Source: Paracoccaceae bacterium
Lineage (GTDB): Bacteria > Pseudomonadota > Alphaproteobacteria > Rhodobacterales > Rhodobacteraceae
Assembly: GCA_011389685.1 (NCBI GenBank)
Contig: JAABTV010000006.1
Span: 1 to 49,990 of the forward strand
DNA length: 49,990 nucleotides
Reading direction: 5' to 3'
Both the position numbers and the translations under genes were made by a program. How positions within the stretch are numbered: position 1 is the stretch's first letter; every line of letters starts with the position of its first letter. Shown piece after piece: positions 32,002-41,094 of the stretch. Below the pieces are notes generated by a model. The model was not told where the DNA came from. It ran no database searches and saw only the letters and a program-made list of their open reading frames with translations.

Positions 32002-33954
32002 GCCCACCAGTTCGCGGCTGAACGGTTCGGGGAGCGGATCATGCCCCAGCCGGGCGCGATAGACGGGCAGCGATTCGGCCACACGCATCACGTAATTGCG
32101 GGTTTCGCGGAACGGGATATGCTCGATCCAGTCGATCACGTCGATCTCGCCCTGGCGCGGGTCGCCACGCTCGCGCATCCAGCGGAGCGGACGGCCCGGC
32201 CCGGCGTTATAGCCTGCCGAAACCATGACGACATTGCCATCGAACCGACGCGCGAGCCGGGCGAGATAGGCGCTGCCAAGGGTCGCGTTATAGCGCCAAT
32301 CGGTAAACACGCGCGCCGGATCGTGATCGAGGCCAAGGCCGCCCGCCACTTCGCGCGCCGTGGCCGGCATCAGTTGCATCAGCCCCTGCGCACCGACGCC
32401 GCTGGCCACGCCCGGATCGAATTCGCTTTCGCGCCGCGCGATGGCGAGGGCCAGTTCGGTCGGCACGGGGTGGGCCATGTCCTTCATCGGGTGCAGGGCA
32501 TAATAGGGGCCGGGCAGGACGATCCCCCGGCGCGCCGCGGATTTGCCCAGCATCACGGCCAGATGCGCGGCCTCGGGATAGGTGGCGCCCAGATCCTCGA
32601 CCATGTTGCCGATCTGTCCGATGACCTTGCGATCCTGACCTTCGGCCAGTTGCAGGACAAACCATTCTGCCAGCGTCAGGTTGCCCATCGCCAGGGCCAG
32701 TTCGACCACGTTCACGAGGTCGCTGTCGGCGAAACCGGCCTGTTGCCATGCCGGGAAATACTCGGCCCCCCCGAGTTCGACCGGCGGGGCGATCCCCGCC
32801 TTTTCCGCCGCCAGCAGCCCGTAAAAGCTGGTCTGGTATCTGGCGCCTTCGGCATAGGCCACCTGCGCGGTCGGGGCGTCCCCCAGCGCCGCGTAGGCGC
32901 GGCCCAGCCAATAGCCAGCCCGCCCAAGCGAGATGGGCGTGTCAACGGCGCCGGTGAAGGCGCGGAAATGCGCGAGCGCGCGGGCCGGATTGTCCAGTTG
33001 GGTGAGCGCGACATATCCGGCCAGCCATTCGAGATCGGCAAATGAGGCGCCTTCGATCAGCCCGTGATTGGTGGCGATCCGATAGGCAGGATCGGCGTTG
33101 CCCGCCCGCATTTCCCCACGCGCAAGGTTGCGCCGCCAGCCGGCCCAGCGGCCTGGCTCGCCAAGCGTTGCGGTTGCGCTGCGTTCGAGCAAAAGCGCGA
33201 TGGCCTCGTCGCGCAGGCCCTTGCCGAGGCGCCAGAGGAAGCGTTCATAGGCAAGGCCGGGATCGCCCTGCAACGCCGCGGGGACGGCTTCGATCAGGGT
33301 ATCAACATTGCCCGCGCCCGCGCGCAGCCCCTGCCGCGCGGCGGCCAGCGCGCGCCAGCCCTCATCCACCAGCGGCAGCATGAGGCGCACATCGCTTTCC
33401 ATCCCGCGCCAGAGCGCCATGTCGAGCCGGGCCTCGTGATGGCGGGCGAGCAGTTCGCCATGACGCGCCAGGAAATCGGCGTGTTCCTCGGCGCTCAGGT
33501 GGAAACTGCGCCATGCCAGCACCAGTTCGGCCTGCGCATCGCCCACGGCCCCCGCCTCGGCCAGCGCCCGCGCATGGCGCAGGACACCGCGTCCGGTTTG
33601 CGGCCGATGCCCGTCGAAATAGGCCAGAACCTGGTCGTCCGCGGCGGTTGCAAAGGCAATCTCGCTGCGCCGGCGCAAGAGGTCGAGGCCGGGCCAGTGT
33701 GCATGGTTGTCAAGAAAGCCGAGAACCTCGTCCGGGCTGCCCCGCCCGGCGCGCAGGCGATACCATTCGATCAGCGACACCGCCGCCGGCCCGTCCCGCG
33801 CGGCCAGTTCCGCGGCGCGCACCCAGTCGCCCCGCTGCGACGCGTGCAGGGCGCTGGCCAAGGGGCGCGGGGCGCGGGGCGGCTCGGCCATGACCTCTCC
33901 GGCCAGTGCGGAAAGGCACAAAATCAACGCAGCCAGCCGCAACATCCCTTGCAT
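31966..33954 (-). CDS. slt: Soluble lytic murein transglycosylase
   Basis: About 660 residues with an N-terminal signal peptide (cleavage after about residue 23, VMAEPP), a long helical repeat region forming the usual Slt doughnut, and a C-terminal lytic transglycosylase domain. The catalytic Glu is in IARRESEFD, followed by SGVGAQGLMQLMPATA and YNAGPGRPLRW, all family signatures. It cleaves peptidoglycan to 1,6-anhydro products in the periplasm. Stands alone on the minus strand. A second in-frame ATG lies three codons after the first. Confidence 0.92.
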   Translation of the reverse strand: MQGMLRLAALILCLSALAGEVMAEPPRAPRPLASALHASQRGDWVRAAELAARDGPAAVSLIEWYRLRAGRGSPDEVLGFLDNHAHWPGLDLLRRRSEIAFATAADDQVLAYFDGHRPQTGRGVLRHARALAEAGAVGDAQAELVLAWRSFHLSAEEHADFLARHGELLARHHEARLDMALWRGMESDVRLMLPLVDEGWRALAAARQGLRAGAGNVDTLIEAVPAALQGDPGLAYERFLWRLGKGLRDEAIALLLERSATATLGEPGRWAGWRRNLARGEMRAGNADPAYRIATNHGLIEGASFADLEWLAGYVALTQLDNPARALAHFRAFTGAVDTPISLGRAGYWLGRAYAALGDAPTAQVAYAEGARYQTSFYGLLAAEKAGIAPPVELGGAEYFPAWQQAGFADSDLVNVVELALAMGNLTLAEWFVLQLAEGQDRKVIGQIGNMVEDLGATYPEAAHLAVMLGKSAARRGIVLPGPYYALHPMKDMAHPVPTELALAIARRESEFDPGVASGVGAQGLMQLMPATAREVAGGLGLDHDPARVFTDWRYNATLGSAYLARLARRFDGNVVMVSAGYNAGPGRPLRWMRERGDPRQGEIDVIDWIEHIPFRETRNYVMRVAESLPVYRARLGHDPLPEPFSRELVGSSVLPLPPEGE

Positions 33955-34104
33955 TTCCTCGCATGAATCCGGATAGACAGGCCCAGCATAGCGCCTGCAC
34001 TCCTGCCTTCAATTCACAAACCCGGCAGGGCCGCAAGTTTCACGCGCCAATGCGTCGGAGGAGAGCCGGGCCAGCCGCCCGTCATTGAAGAAAGGAGCGT
34101 CGCC

Positions 34105-34980
34105 ATGTTCAAAGGGTCAATTCCTGCCCTGGTCACGCCGTTCAAGAACGGCGAGCTGGATATCGAGACGCTCAAGAAACTGGTCGAGTGGCATATCGCC
34201 GAAGGCTCGCACGGGATCGTGCCGGTCGGCACCACCGGCGAAAGCCCCACCCTGACCCATCGCGAGCATGAGCAGGTCATCGAGGAGGTGGTCAAGGCCG
34301 CCGACGGGCGGGTGCCGGTGATTGCCGGGGCCGGGTCGAACAACACGTTCGAGGCGATCCGCTTTGCCAAACATGCCGAAAGCGTGGGCGCGGATGCGAT
34401 CCTCGTGGTCACGCCCTATTACAACAAGCCGACCCAGCAGGGCATGATCGCCCATTTCACCGCCGTGCACGAGTCCTGTGACCTGCCGATCATCATCTAC
34501 AATATCCCGGGCCGGTCGGTCGTGGACATGATGCCCGACACCATGGGCGAACTGGCCAGGCTGCCGCGCATCGTGGGGGTCAAGGATGCCACCGGCGATC
34601 TGGCCCGTGTGCCGCTGACGCGGATCACCTGTGGCACCGATTTCATCCAGATCTCGGGCGAGGATGCCACCGCGCTGGGCTTCAATGCGCATGGCGGGGT
34701 AGGCTGTATCTCGGTCACCGCCAATGTCGCGCCCAAGCTCTGTTCCGAGTTCCAGGAAGCGACGCTGGCCGGGGATTATGCCGCCGCATTGGGCTATCAG
34801 GACCGGCTCATGCCGCTGCATGTCGCGATCTTCCTCGAACCCGGGCTGGCCGGGGCGAAATACGCGATGTCACGGCTGGGCCTGTGCAGCGACGAGGTGC
34901 GCCTGCCGCTCACCACGGTGACAGAGGGTGTCAAGGCGCGCATCGACGATGCGATGCGCCATGCCGGGTTGATGAACTGA
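34105..34980 (+). CDS. dapA: 4-hydroxy-tetrahydrodipicolinate synthase
   Basis: A 291-residue TIM-barrel enzyme for the first step of lysine/diaminopimelate synthesis, condensing pyruvate with aspartate semialdehyde. GTTGESPTL (substrate loop), [10 protein letters not shown] (Tyr of the proton relay) and the Schiff-base Lys in VGVKDATGD are intact. GAAAGGAG precedes the ATG. Convergent with the aminotransferase. Confidence 0.97.
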   Translation: MFKGSIPALVTPFKNGELDIETLKKLVEWHIAEGSHGIVPVGTTGESPTLTHREHEQVIEEVVKAADGRVPVIAGAGSNNTFEAIRFAKHAESVGADAILVVTPYYNKPTQQGMIAHFTAVHESCDLPIIIYNIPGRSVVDMMPDTMGELARLPRIVGVKDATGDLARVPLTRITCGTDFIQISGEDATALGFNAHGGVGCISVTANVAPKLCSEFQEATLAGDYAAALGYQDRLMPLHVAIFLEPGLAGAKYAMSRLGLCSDEVRLPLTTVTEGVKARIDDAMRHAGLMN

Positions 34981-34983
34981 GCC

Positions 34984-36168
34984 TCAGATCCCGACGTCGA
35001 GGATCGCGCGAGCGAGGATCGGCACAGTGCGATCGTTGAGGCCGGCGATGTTCATGCGCGAATCGCCGATCATGTAGATGCCGTGTTCGCTGCGCAGACG
35101 CTCGACCTTCTCGGGCGTGGTGCCCAGCAGGCTGAACATGCCGCGATGCTGCGCGAGAAAGCCGAACCGGTCGCTGCCCGACAACTCCCGCAATTCGCTC
35201 GCCAGCGCCTCACGCAGGCGGAGCATGCCGAGGCGGGTGTCTTCGAGCTCGGCCATCCAGTCGGTGCGCAGCTTGTCGTCGGTGAGGATCATCGTCACCA
35301 CCCGCGCGCCATGGTCGGGCGGGAAGGAATAGTTCATGCGGTTGAGAGAGGTCAGATTTTCCTGTGCCAGAGCTCTGGATGCGGGGTCGTGGCTGACCGC
35401 CATCAGGATGCCGGTGCGTTCGCGATAAACCCCGAAATTCTTGGAACAACTGGCCGCGATGAGGGTTTCAGGACAGGACGCGGCCACCAGCCGTGTGGGC
35501 GCCGCGTCGGCATCGAGCCCGTCGCCAAAGCCCTGATAGGCGAGGTCGATCATCGGCACGGCCCCGGCGGCGTTGAGCCGCTCGACCACCTGTCGCCATT
35601 CCGGCAGGGTCAGGTTGGCGCCGGTCGGGTTGTGGCAGCAGCCATGCAAAAGCACCACGTCACCGGCGCGCAACTGGCCCAGATCCTCCATCATCCCGGC
35701 GAAATCCACCGCGCCGGTTTCGAAGTCGAAATAGCGGTAGGTGACGATCTCGATTCCGAGATAGTTGAGGATTCCGATGTGGTTGGGCCAGGTCGGGTCG
35801 CTGACGAAAACGCGCGCCCCGGGGTTGGCCATCAGCATCAGCTCGAACGCCTGGCGCACCGCGCCGGTGCCGCCGGGCGTGGCGACGGCGGCCACCCGGT
35901 CGCGTGGCACCGCATCGCCCAGCACCAGCGCCGCCATCGCGTCGGCAAACGCGGGATCACCCGCAAGGCCGACATAGGCCTTGGTATCCTGTTTTTCCCA
36001 AAGGGTTTTCTCGGCGGCCTTCACCGCGCGCATGACCGGCGTCACGCCTTTGGCGTTGCGGTAGACGCCGATGCCGAGGTCGATCTTGTCTTCGCGCGGG
36101 TCCTCGCGGAACATGTGCATGAGCTGCATGATCTTGTCGACGGGTTGTTGCGTCAGGGCGTTGAACAT
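34984..36168 (-). CDS. Aromatic amino acid aminotransferase (class I)
   Basis: A 394-residue PLP enzyme of the AspC/TyrB subgroup. The PLP Lys is in SCSKNFGVYRERTG, the Asn/Asp ligands are in HGCCHNPTGANLT and MIDLAYQGFGDG, and GDSRMNIAGL near the C-terminus holds the substrate Arg. It should act on aspartate and aromatic amino acids. The ATG at 36168 (FNALTQQPVDKI) overlaps the sulfurtransferase stop by one base, so the two form an operon. Confidence 0.92.
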   Translation of the reverse strand: MFNALTQQPVDKIMQLMHMFREDPREDKIDLGIGVYRNAKGVTPVMRAVKAAEKTLWEKQDTKAYVGLAGDPAFADAMAALVLGDAVPRDRVAAVATPGGTGAVRQAFELMLMANPGARVFVSDPTWPNHIGILNYLGIEIVTYRYFDFETGAVDFAGMMEDLGQLRAGDVVLLHGCCHNPTGANLTLPEWRQVVERLNAAGAVPMIDLAYQGFGDGLDADAAPTRLVAASCPETLIAASCSKNFGVYRERTGILMAVSHDPASRALAQENLTSLNRMNYSFPPDHGARVVTMILTDDKLRTDWMAELEDTRLGMLRLREALASELRELSGSDRFGFLAQHRGMFSLLGTTPEKVERLRSEHGIYMIGDSRMNIAGLNDRTVPILARAILDVGI

Positions 36169-37025
36169 CAGCTGTCTCCGGTCTCGACAGGCAAGGTGGG
36201 AAAGGCGCCCCATTCGGACCATGACCCGTCATAGACCGACCAGTCCTTCTTGCCGATCCGCGCCATCGCAAGGGCGACGACGCAGGCGGTGACACCCGAC
36301 CCGCAGGAGGTGATCGCGGGTTTCGTGAGGTCCACGCCGGCCTTGTCGAAGATCGCCCGCAGTTCGTCGGGGTCTTTCATCGTCTTGTCTTCGTTGAGCA
36401 AATCGGGGAAGGGCAGGTTTTTCGATCCCGGAATGTGGCCGGGGCGCAGGCCGGGCCATGGCTCGGGATCGGTGCCGGCGAAACGCCCGGCGGAGCGCGC
36501 GTCTATTATCTCATACTCGCCCAGCTTGGAGGCGGCGGAAACCTGCGTCACGTCCTTGACCAACTGGTTCTGGCGCCGCGCGGTCATGTGGCGGTCGCGG
36601 ATCACCGGGGGCAGGTCTTCGACCTCGCGCCCCTCGGCCAGCCACTTGGGGAAGCCGCCATCGAGCACCGCGACATCCTCTTGCCCCATCAGGCGGAAAA
36701 GCCACCAGACCCGCGCCGCGGTTTGCAGCCCGTGCGCATCATAGACCACCACCTGATGCCCGTCGCCAACACCCAAACCCCTGAGACGGCTCATGAATTT
36801 CTCGACCGGCGGGGCCATGTGCGGCAGGTCGGAGCGCGCATCGGCAATGTCGTCGATATCGAAATACCGTGCGCCGGGGATATGCGCGGCCTCGTATTCG
36901 GCCCTGGCGTCGCGCGGGTCGCCGGGCATGTACCAGGTGCCGTCGAGCACCCGGAGGTCAGGGTCCTTGAGATGGGCCGCGAGCCATTCGGTCGAGACCA
37001 GGGTTCCGGGATCGTCTTGCGCCAT
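36168..37025 (-). CDS. sseA: 3-mercaptopyruvate/thiosulfate sulfurtransferase
   Basis: A 285-residue protein of two rhodanese domains (about 10-130 and 160-280). The catalytic loop of the second domain is CGSGVTAC, matching the CG[S/T]GVTA loop of mercaptopyruvate sulfurtransferases. It moves sulfur from 3-mercaptopyruvate to thiols or cyanide. The start at 37025 gives a normal family N-terminus. Cotranscribed with the aminotransferase, which could supply mercaptopyruvate from cysteine. Confidence 0.92.
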   Translation of the reverse strand: MAQDDPGTLVSTEWLAAHLKDPDLRVLDGTWYMPGDPRDARAEYEAAHIPGARYFDIDDIADARSDLPHMAPPVEKFMSRLRGLGVGDGHQVVVYDAHGLQTAARVWWLFRLMGQEDVAVLDGGFPKWLAEGREVEDLPPVIRDRHMTARRQNQLVKDVTQVSAASKLGEYEIIDARSAGRFAGTDPEPWPGLRPGHIPGSKNLPFPDLLNEDKTMKDPDELRAIFDKAGVDLTKPAITSCGSGVTACVVALAMARIGKKDWSVYDGSWSEWGAFPTLPVETGDS

Positions 37026-37226
37026 GTGTGCCCCCAATGCGGTTCACGTCATGACTAGCGCGGGGGGGCGAAACTGACAAGGCCGGACGCCGGTGGGGGG
37101 CCGGCGGACACGGGGACGCGGAATTATTCCGTGATCGCGCCGCCGCATGGGCCATTCTGCCGGGGAGATCCTGTCAATGTCTTAACCACGCGCGCAAGGC
37201 GCCGGAGGGCTGGGCGAATCGCCCGA

Positions 37227-37703
37227 CTATCCGCCGTGGCGCAGGAGGCGCTGTTTCTGGCGGTTCCAGTCGCGCTTGGCCTGGGTCTCGCGCTTGTCAT
37301 GGGCCTTCTTGCCCTTGCCGATGCCGATCTTGATCTTGGCAATTCCACGATGGTTGAAATAGAGCACCAGCGGCACGAGCGTCATCCCCTTGCGCTGGGT
37401 CGCGTTCCAGAGCCGGGCCAGTTCCTTGCGTGAAACCAACAGCTTGCGCTTGCGCCTCTCGTCATGGCCAAAGGTCTTGGCCTGTTCGTAGGGGGCGACA
37501 TAGCTGTTGACCAGCCACAGTTCGCCATTGTCCACATGGGCATAGGATTCGGCGATATTGGCGCCACCCTGACGCAGCGACTTGACCTCGGAGCCTTGCA
37601 GGACGATGCCGCATTCGAGGTCTTCCTCGATCGCGAAATCGAAGCGCGCGCGGCGGTTTTCCGCAACGACCTTGTAGTTGGGATTGGTTTTTTCCTTGGC
37701 CAT
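37227..37703 (-). CDS. smpB: SsrA-binding protein SmpB
   Basis: A 158-residue oligonucleotide-binding beta-barrel protein that brings tmRNA to stalled ribosomes. [32 protein letters not shown] and [14 protein letters not shown] are family signatures, and the basic C-terminal tail ([13 protein letters not shown]) fits. The tmRNA gene itself was not seen in the window. Confidence 0.96.
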   Translation of the reverse strand: MAKEKTNPNYKVVAENRRARFDFAIEEDLECGIVLQGSEVKSLRQGGANIAESYAHVDNGELWLVNSYVAPYEQAKTFGHDERRKRKLLVSRKELARLWNATQRKGMTLVPLVLYFNHRGIAKIKIGIGKGKKAHDKRETQAKRDWNRQKQRLLRHGG

Positions 37704-38029
37704 AACCGGCGTTTTCTAACGCCCGGCGGGGCGACTGTCGAGGGGAAGGTTAAGCCACCGCCCCGTCCGGTTAACAGGAATTCCCGGCGGGAATTGGGGG
37801 GGTGACATCCGGCTGCCGCCCGGCTGACATCCGGCTGCCGGGGGATGGGTCAGGGGCCGAGCGCCGGAATGGTTAACGCAAGCGACACCTGGTGTTCGCC
37901 ACCTGACACAAGATACCCTATGTCGGCTTGGAGCCCATTCTGACGAATGCTGCACGGCGTCCCTGTGACGGCTATGCACAGCATTTGGACAAACCAGCTG
38001 GTCGCGCATTGGCAGACCTGGCTAGGTGT
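37704..38029. other. smpB upstream gap with short repeats
   Basis: About 325 bp without a convincing gene. It holds a perfect hairpin AATTCCC/GGGAATT (37779-37795) and two exact copies of TGACATCCGGCTGCCG (37803-37818 and 37825-37840; period 22 bp). From about 37900 the base composition becomes less GC-rich and stays so through the next gene. No tRNA or tmRNA structure was recognised. Confidence 0.55.
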
Positions 38030-38725
38030 TCAATAAATTTGAACCTTCGGCTCGCCACCATTCGCCGTGGCTTCGATTGTCATCCCTTCCACCCTATCAT
38101 CGACGATCGAACACAATAGGTCGACCCATGTCGTGCGGGGGATTGCGACAGCTCGTACGAATTGGTTGCGTTCGGACGCGACGAGGATTGAGTCAATATC
38201 GGTCTCTGCTTCATTCGCCAGAAATTCGAGCGTGAACGAGTGCAAGATTTCTGAAGCCAGCTTGTATGGAGACATGTTTATCCTCTCGGCATTGTTCATC
38301 TCGAACCATTCTAGAATATCTACTGAACCGAGGATTGATCGCCCCGTGTGCGGTCCTTGCGCTCTCGCCCTATATGCCTCAAGAGAAAAAGATTTCCCCG
38401 TTATACGGTCTGTTACCTTGTTGCTGTCGATGAGCCTCCGCACAGCCATTGCGGAATGAAAAAACGACCGTTCAACCCGAAAGCCGCTTTCGCCGTGCCA
38501 GAAATCTTCCTTGAAATCCCGAATATGTCGAGGCCCCCAAGCTTCGAGTTCAGAAATCAAGCCCGCTAGCTCGCGTTTCCAGAACCAGCTTTCGAAGATC
38601 ATAGAGCCATCGCCACCCAAGCCATTCTTGACTTGGTTAACATAGCGATTTTTTGAGGCGTGGTCACTCAAAACGTTCACAGCTTGCAATGTCCGCATTG
38701 CCGCCTGTCGCAACCACCCCCCCAA
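38030..38725 (-). CDS. Orphan hypothetical protein in lower-GC DNA
   Basis: Up to 231 residues, not recognised. It is a soluble, mixed-charge, mostly helical-looking protein with no signal peptide or membrane segment (e.g. SWFWKRELAGLISELEAWGPRH, shown here only in part: WKRELAGLISELEAW). The longest frame begins with TTG at 38725 behind GAAAGG; an ATG at 38698 behind AGGCGG is the alternative. Codon use and GC are clearly lower than in neighbouring genes, which suggests horizontal gain. No integrase or repeat of clear origin flanks it. Confidence 0.62.
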   Translation of the reverse strand: MGGWLRQAAMRTLQAVNVLSDHASKNRYVNQVKNGLGGDGSMIFESWFWKRELAGLISELEAWGPRHIRDFKEDFWHGESGFRVERSFFHSAMAVRRLIDSNKVTDRITGKSFSLEAYRARAQGPHTGRSILGSVDILEWFEMNNAERINMSPYKLASEILHSFTLEFLANEAETDIDSILVASERNQFVRAVAIPRTTWVDLLCSIVDDRVEGMTIEATANGGEPKVQIY

Positions 38726-38815
38726 GATCGGGAACCTTTCGTCAGACGACCAACACGAAAGGCTGATTTTCAGGCTCTGGCAGAAAATGAAAAGTGCTTT
38801 CGTCTTTTTTTGATA

Positions 38816-38832
38816 ACAGATGATTCATCTGT
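38816..38832. promoter_or_regulatory. Candidate operator upstream of puuE
   Basis: Perfect inverted repeat ACAGATG-ATT-CATCTGT 20 bp before the puuE start, in an AT-rich stretch that includes a run of seven T at 38804-38811. It is well placed to bind a repressor of the ureide genes. No regulator gene is adjacent in the window. Confidence 0.5.
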
Positions 38833-38851
38833 GCCGTAAAAGGGCCGTGTC

Positions 38852-40279
38852 ATGACAGGAAATCCGATGAACCGTTACCCCCGCAACATGATCGGATACG
38901 GGGCCGATCGGCCCGATCCGCAATGGCCGGGCGCGGCCCGGATCGCCGTGCAATTCGTGCTCAACTATGAAGAGGGGGGCGAGAATTGCGTTCTGCATGG
39001 CGATGCGGGGTCCGAGGCGTTCCTGTCGGATATCGCGGGGGCGGCGCCTTGGCCCGGGCAGCGGCACTGGAACATGGAGTCGATCTATGAATACGGCGCG
39101 CGGGCCGGGTTCTGGCGGCTGCATCGCCTTTTCACCGGGGCGGGCATCCCGCTGACCATCTATGGCGTGGCCAGCGCATTGGCGCGCAGCCCCGAGCAGG
39201 TCGAGGCGATGAAGGAGGCCGGGTGGGAGATCGCGTCGCACGGGCTCAAATGGGTCGAGCACAGGGACATGGCGCCCGAGGACGAACGCGCGGCGATTGC
39301 CGAGGCGGTGCGGCTTCATACCGAGGTGGTGGGGGAGCGGCCGCGCGGCTGGTATACCGGGCGGTGCAGCGAGAACACGGTGCGGCTCGTCGCCGAAGAG
39401 GGCGGGTTCGAGTATGTCAGCGATACCTATGACGACGACCTGCCCTATTGGCTGGAGGTCGGCGCGCGGGATCAGTTGATCATCCCCTACACGCTTGAAG
39501 CCAATGACATGCGGTTTGCCACCGCGCCGGGATATATCACCGGCGCGCAGTTCTATTCCTACCTGCGCGATGCGTTCGACACGCTTTATCACGAGGGCAA
39601 GGAAGGCCGGCCCGCGATGATGAGCGTCGGCCTGCATTGCCGCCTGATCGGGCGGCCGGGCAAGATCGCCGGGCTGGCGCGGTTTCTCGACTATATCGGG
39701 CGGTTCGACGGGGTGTGGTGCCCGCGGCGGATCGACGTCGCGCGGCATTGGGCGAAGGTGCATCCGCATCAACGGCGCGAACGGCCCAGCGCGATGACGC
39801 GCCCGGATTTCGTGGAGCGGTTCGGCGGGGTGTTCGAGCATTCGCCCTGGATCGCCGAACGGGCCTGGGACTTGGAGCTTGGCCCCGCGCATGACCGGGC
39901 GGCGGGGCTGCATAACGCGCTGGCGCGGGTGTTCCGCACGGCCAGTGACGCCGAGCGGATGGGGGTTCTGCGGGCGCATCCGGATCTTGCCGGCAAGCTG
40001 GCCGCGGCGGCACGGTTGACGGCCGAAAGCACGGCGGAACAGGCCAGCGCGGGGCTGGATGCCTTGACCGATGCGGAACGCGCGCGGTTTGGCGAGTTGA
40101 ACACTGCCTATGTCGAGAAACACGGGTTTCCCTTCATCATCGCGGTGCGCGACCATGACAAGGCCGGGATTCTCGCCGCGTTCGAGCGGCGGATCGCCAA
40201 CCCGACCGGGGTCGAGTTCGAGGAGGCCTGCGCACAGGTCGAGCGCATTGCGCGGCTGAGGCTGGAGGAGATGTTGTGA
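38852..40279 (+). CDS. puuE: Allantoinase PuuE fused to OHCU decarboxylase UraD
   Basis: A 475-residue bifunctional protein. Residues about 1-310 form a polysaccharide-deacetylase-like allantoinase (YPRNMIGYGAD, RIAVQFVLNYEEGGE), which opens allantoin to allantoate. Residues 315-475 form a UraD domain (LRAHPDLAGKLA and HGFPFIIAVRD), which decarboxylates OHCU to (S)-allantoin. The fusion joins two consecutive steps of urate breakdown. Starts at 38852 and 38867 are both possible; 38867 has AGGA before it. The stop overlaps the next start by 4 bp. Confidence 0.93.
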   Translation: MTGNPMNRYPRNMIGYGADRPDPQWPGAARIAVQFVLNYEEGGENCVLHGDAGSEAFLSDIAGAAPWPGQRHWNMESIYEYGARAGFWRLHRLFTGAGIPLTIYGVASALARSPEQVEAMKEAGWEIASHGLKWVEHRDMAPEDERAAIAEAVRLHTEVVGERPRGWYTGRCSENTVRLVAEEGGFEYVSDTYDDDLPYWLEVGARDQLIIPYTLEANDMRFATAPGYITGAQFYSYLRDAFDTLYHEGKEGRPAMMSVGLHCRLIGRPGKIAGLARFLDYIGRFDGVWCPRRIDVARHWAKVHPHQRRERPSAMTRPDFVERFGGVFEHSPWIAERAWDLELGPAHDRAAGLHNALARVFRTASDAERMGVLRAHPDLAGKLAAAARLTAESTAEQASAGLDALTDAERARFGELNTAYVEKHGFPFIIAVRDHDKAGILAAFERRIANPTGVEFEEACAQVERIARLRLEEML

Positions 40280-41094
40280 GCTATGCCTTTCCCCCCGGCG
40301 GATTGCCGGACCAGTCGGTGAATCCCGAAGGTAAGGCGGTCTTTACCGAGGCCTATGCGGTGATCCCCGCGATCACCATGCGCGATATCGTGGCGAGCCT
40401 GTTGCCCGGCTGGAGCCACACCCGCGCCTGGATTCTGGCGCGGCCCATGACCGGATTTGCCGAGAGTTTCGCGCAATACGCGGTCGAGGTGGCGCCGGGG
40501 GGTGGCAGCGACACGCCCGAGCCGGACGCGGGCGCCGAGGCGATCCTGTTCGTGGCCGAGGGGCGGGCGCAGCTGACCATTGACGGCGAACCGCACCAGA
40601 TCGGGCCGGGCGGATATGCCTATATCCCGGCAGGGGCGGATTGGTGGCTGCACAACCCGGGGCCCGATCCGCTTGGCTTTCACTGGATTCGCAAGCATTG
40701 GGTCGGGGCGCCGGGGGTGGGGCGTCCGGATGCGTTTGTCACCAACGAGCGCGATATCGCCGTGGACTGGATGCCCGGCACCGACAAATGGGGCACGACG
40801 CGGTTTGTCGATCCGCATGACCTGCGCCATGATTGCCATCTCAACATCGTGACCTTCCGGCCCGGCGGGCGCATTCCCTTTGCCGAGACCCACGTGATGG
40901 AGCATGGCATTTACGTGCTTCAGGGGCGGGCGAAATACCTGCTCAACCGGGATTGGGTGGATGTGGGGCCGGGCGATTTCATGTGGCTGCGCGCCTTTTG
41001 CCCGCAGGCCTGCATCGCCGAGGGCGAGGCGGATTTCCGCTATCTGCTTTACAAGGACGTGAACCGGCATGTGCCGCTGAAGGTGGGCGGATGA
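40276..41094 (+). CDS. (S)-ureidoglycine aminohydrolase (bicupin)
   Basis: A 272-residue double cupin protein of the AllE/UGHY family. It converts (S)-ureidoglycine to ureidoglycolate with release of ammonia. Metal ligands of the C-terminal cupin are visible in the span ETHVMEHGIYVLQG, with the first cupin around EGRAQLTIDGEPHQIGPGG. The start is GTG (GTGAGCTATGCC) overlapping the puuE stop; the stop overlaps allA by 4 bp. This is an operon of consecutive ureide enzymes. Confidence 0.9.
   Translation: MSYAFPPGGLPDQSVNPEGKAVFTEAYAVIPAITMRDIVASLLPGWSHTRAWILARPMTGFAESFAQYAVEVAPGGGSDTPEPDAGAEAILFVAEGRAQLTIDGEPHQIGPGGYAYIPAGADWWLHNPGPDPLGFHWIRKHWVGAPGVGRPDAFVTNERDIAVDWMPGTDKWGTTRFVDPHDLRHDCHLNIVTFRPGGRIPFAETHVMEHGIYVLQGRAKYLLNRDWVDVGPGDFMWLRAFCPQACIAEGEADFRYLLYKDVNRHVPLKVGG

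Noticed and set aside
37740..37880. CtrA binding sites (GGTTAA motifs at 37748, 37770 and 37873)
   Set aside because: The spacing between TTAA elements does not match TTAA-N7-TTAA; single half-sites are expected by chance.
37704..38030. A tmRNA (ssrA) gene next to smpB
   Set aside because: No tRNA-like acceptor and T-arm, no tag-peptide frame and no CCA end could be found in the gap.
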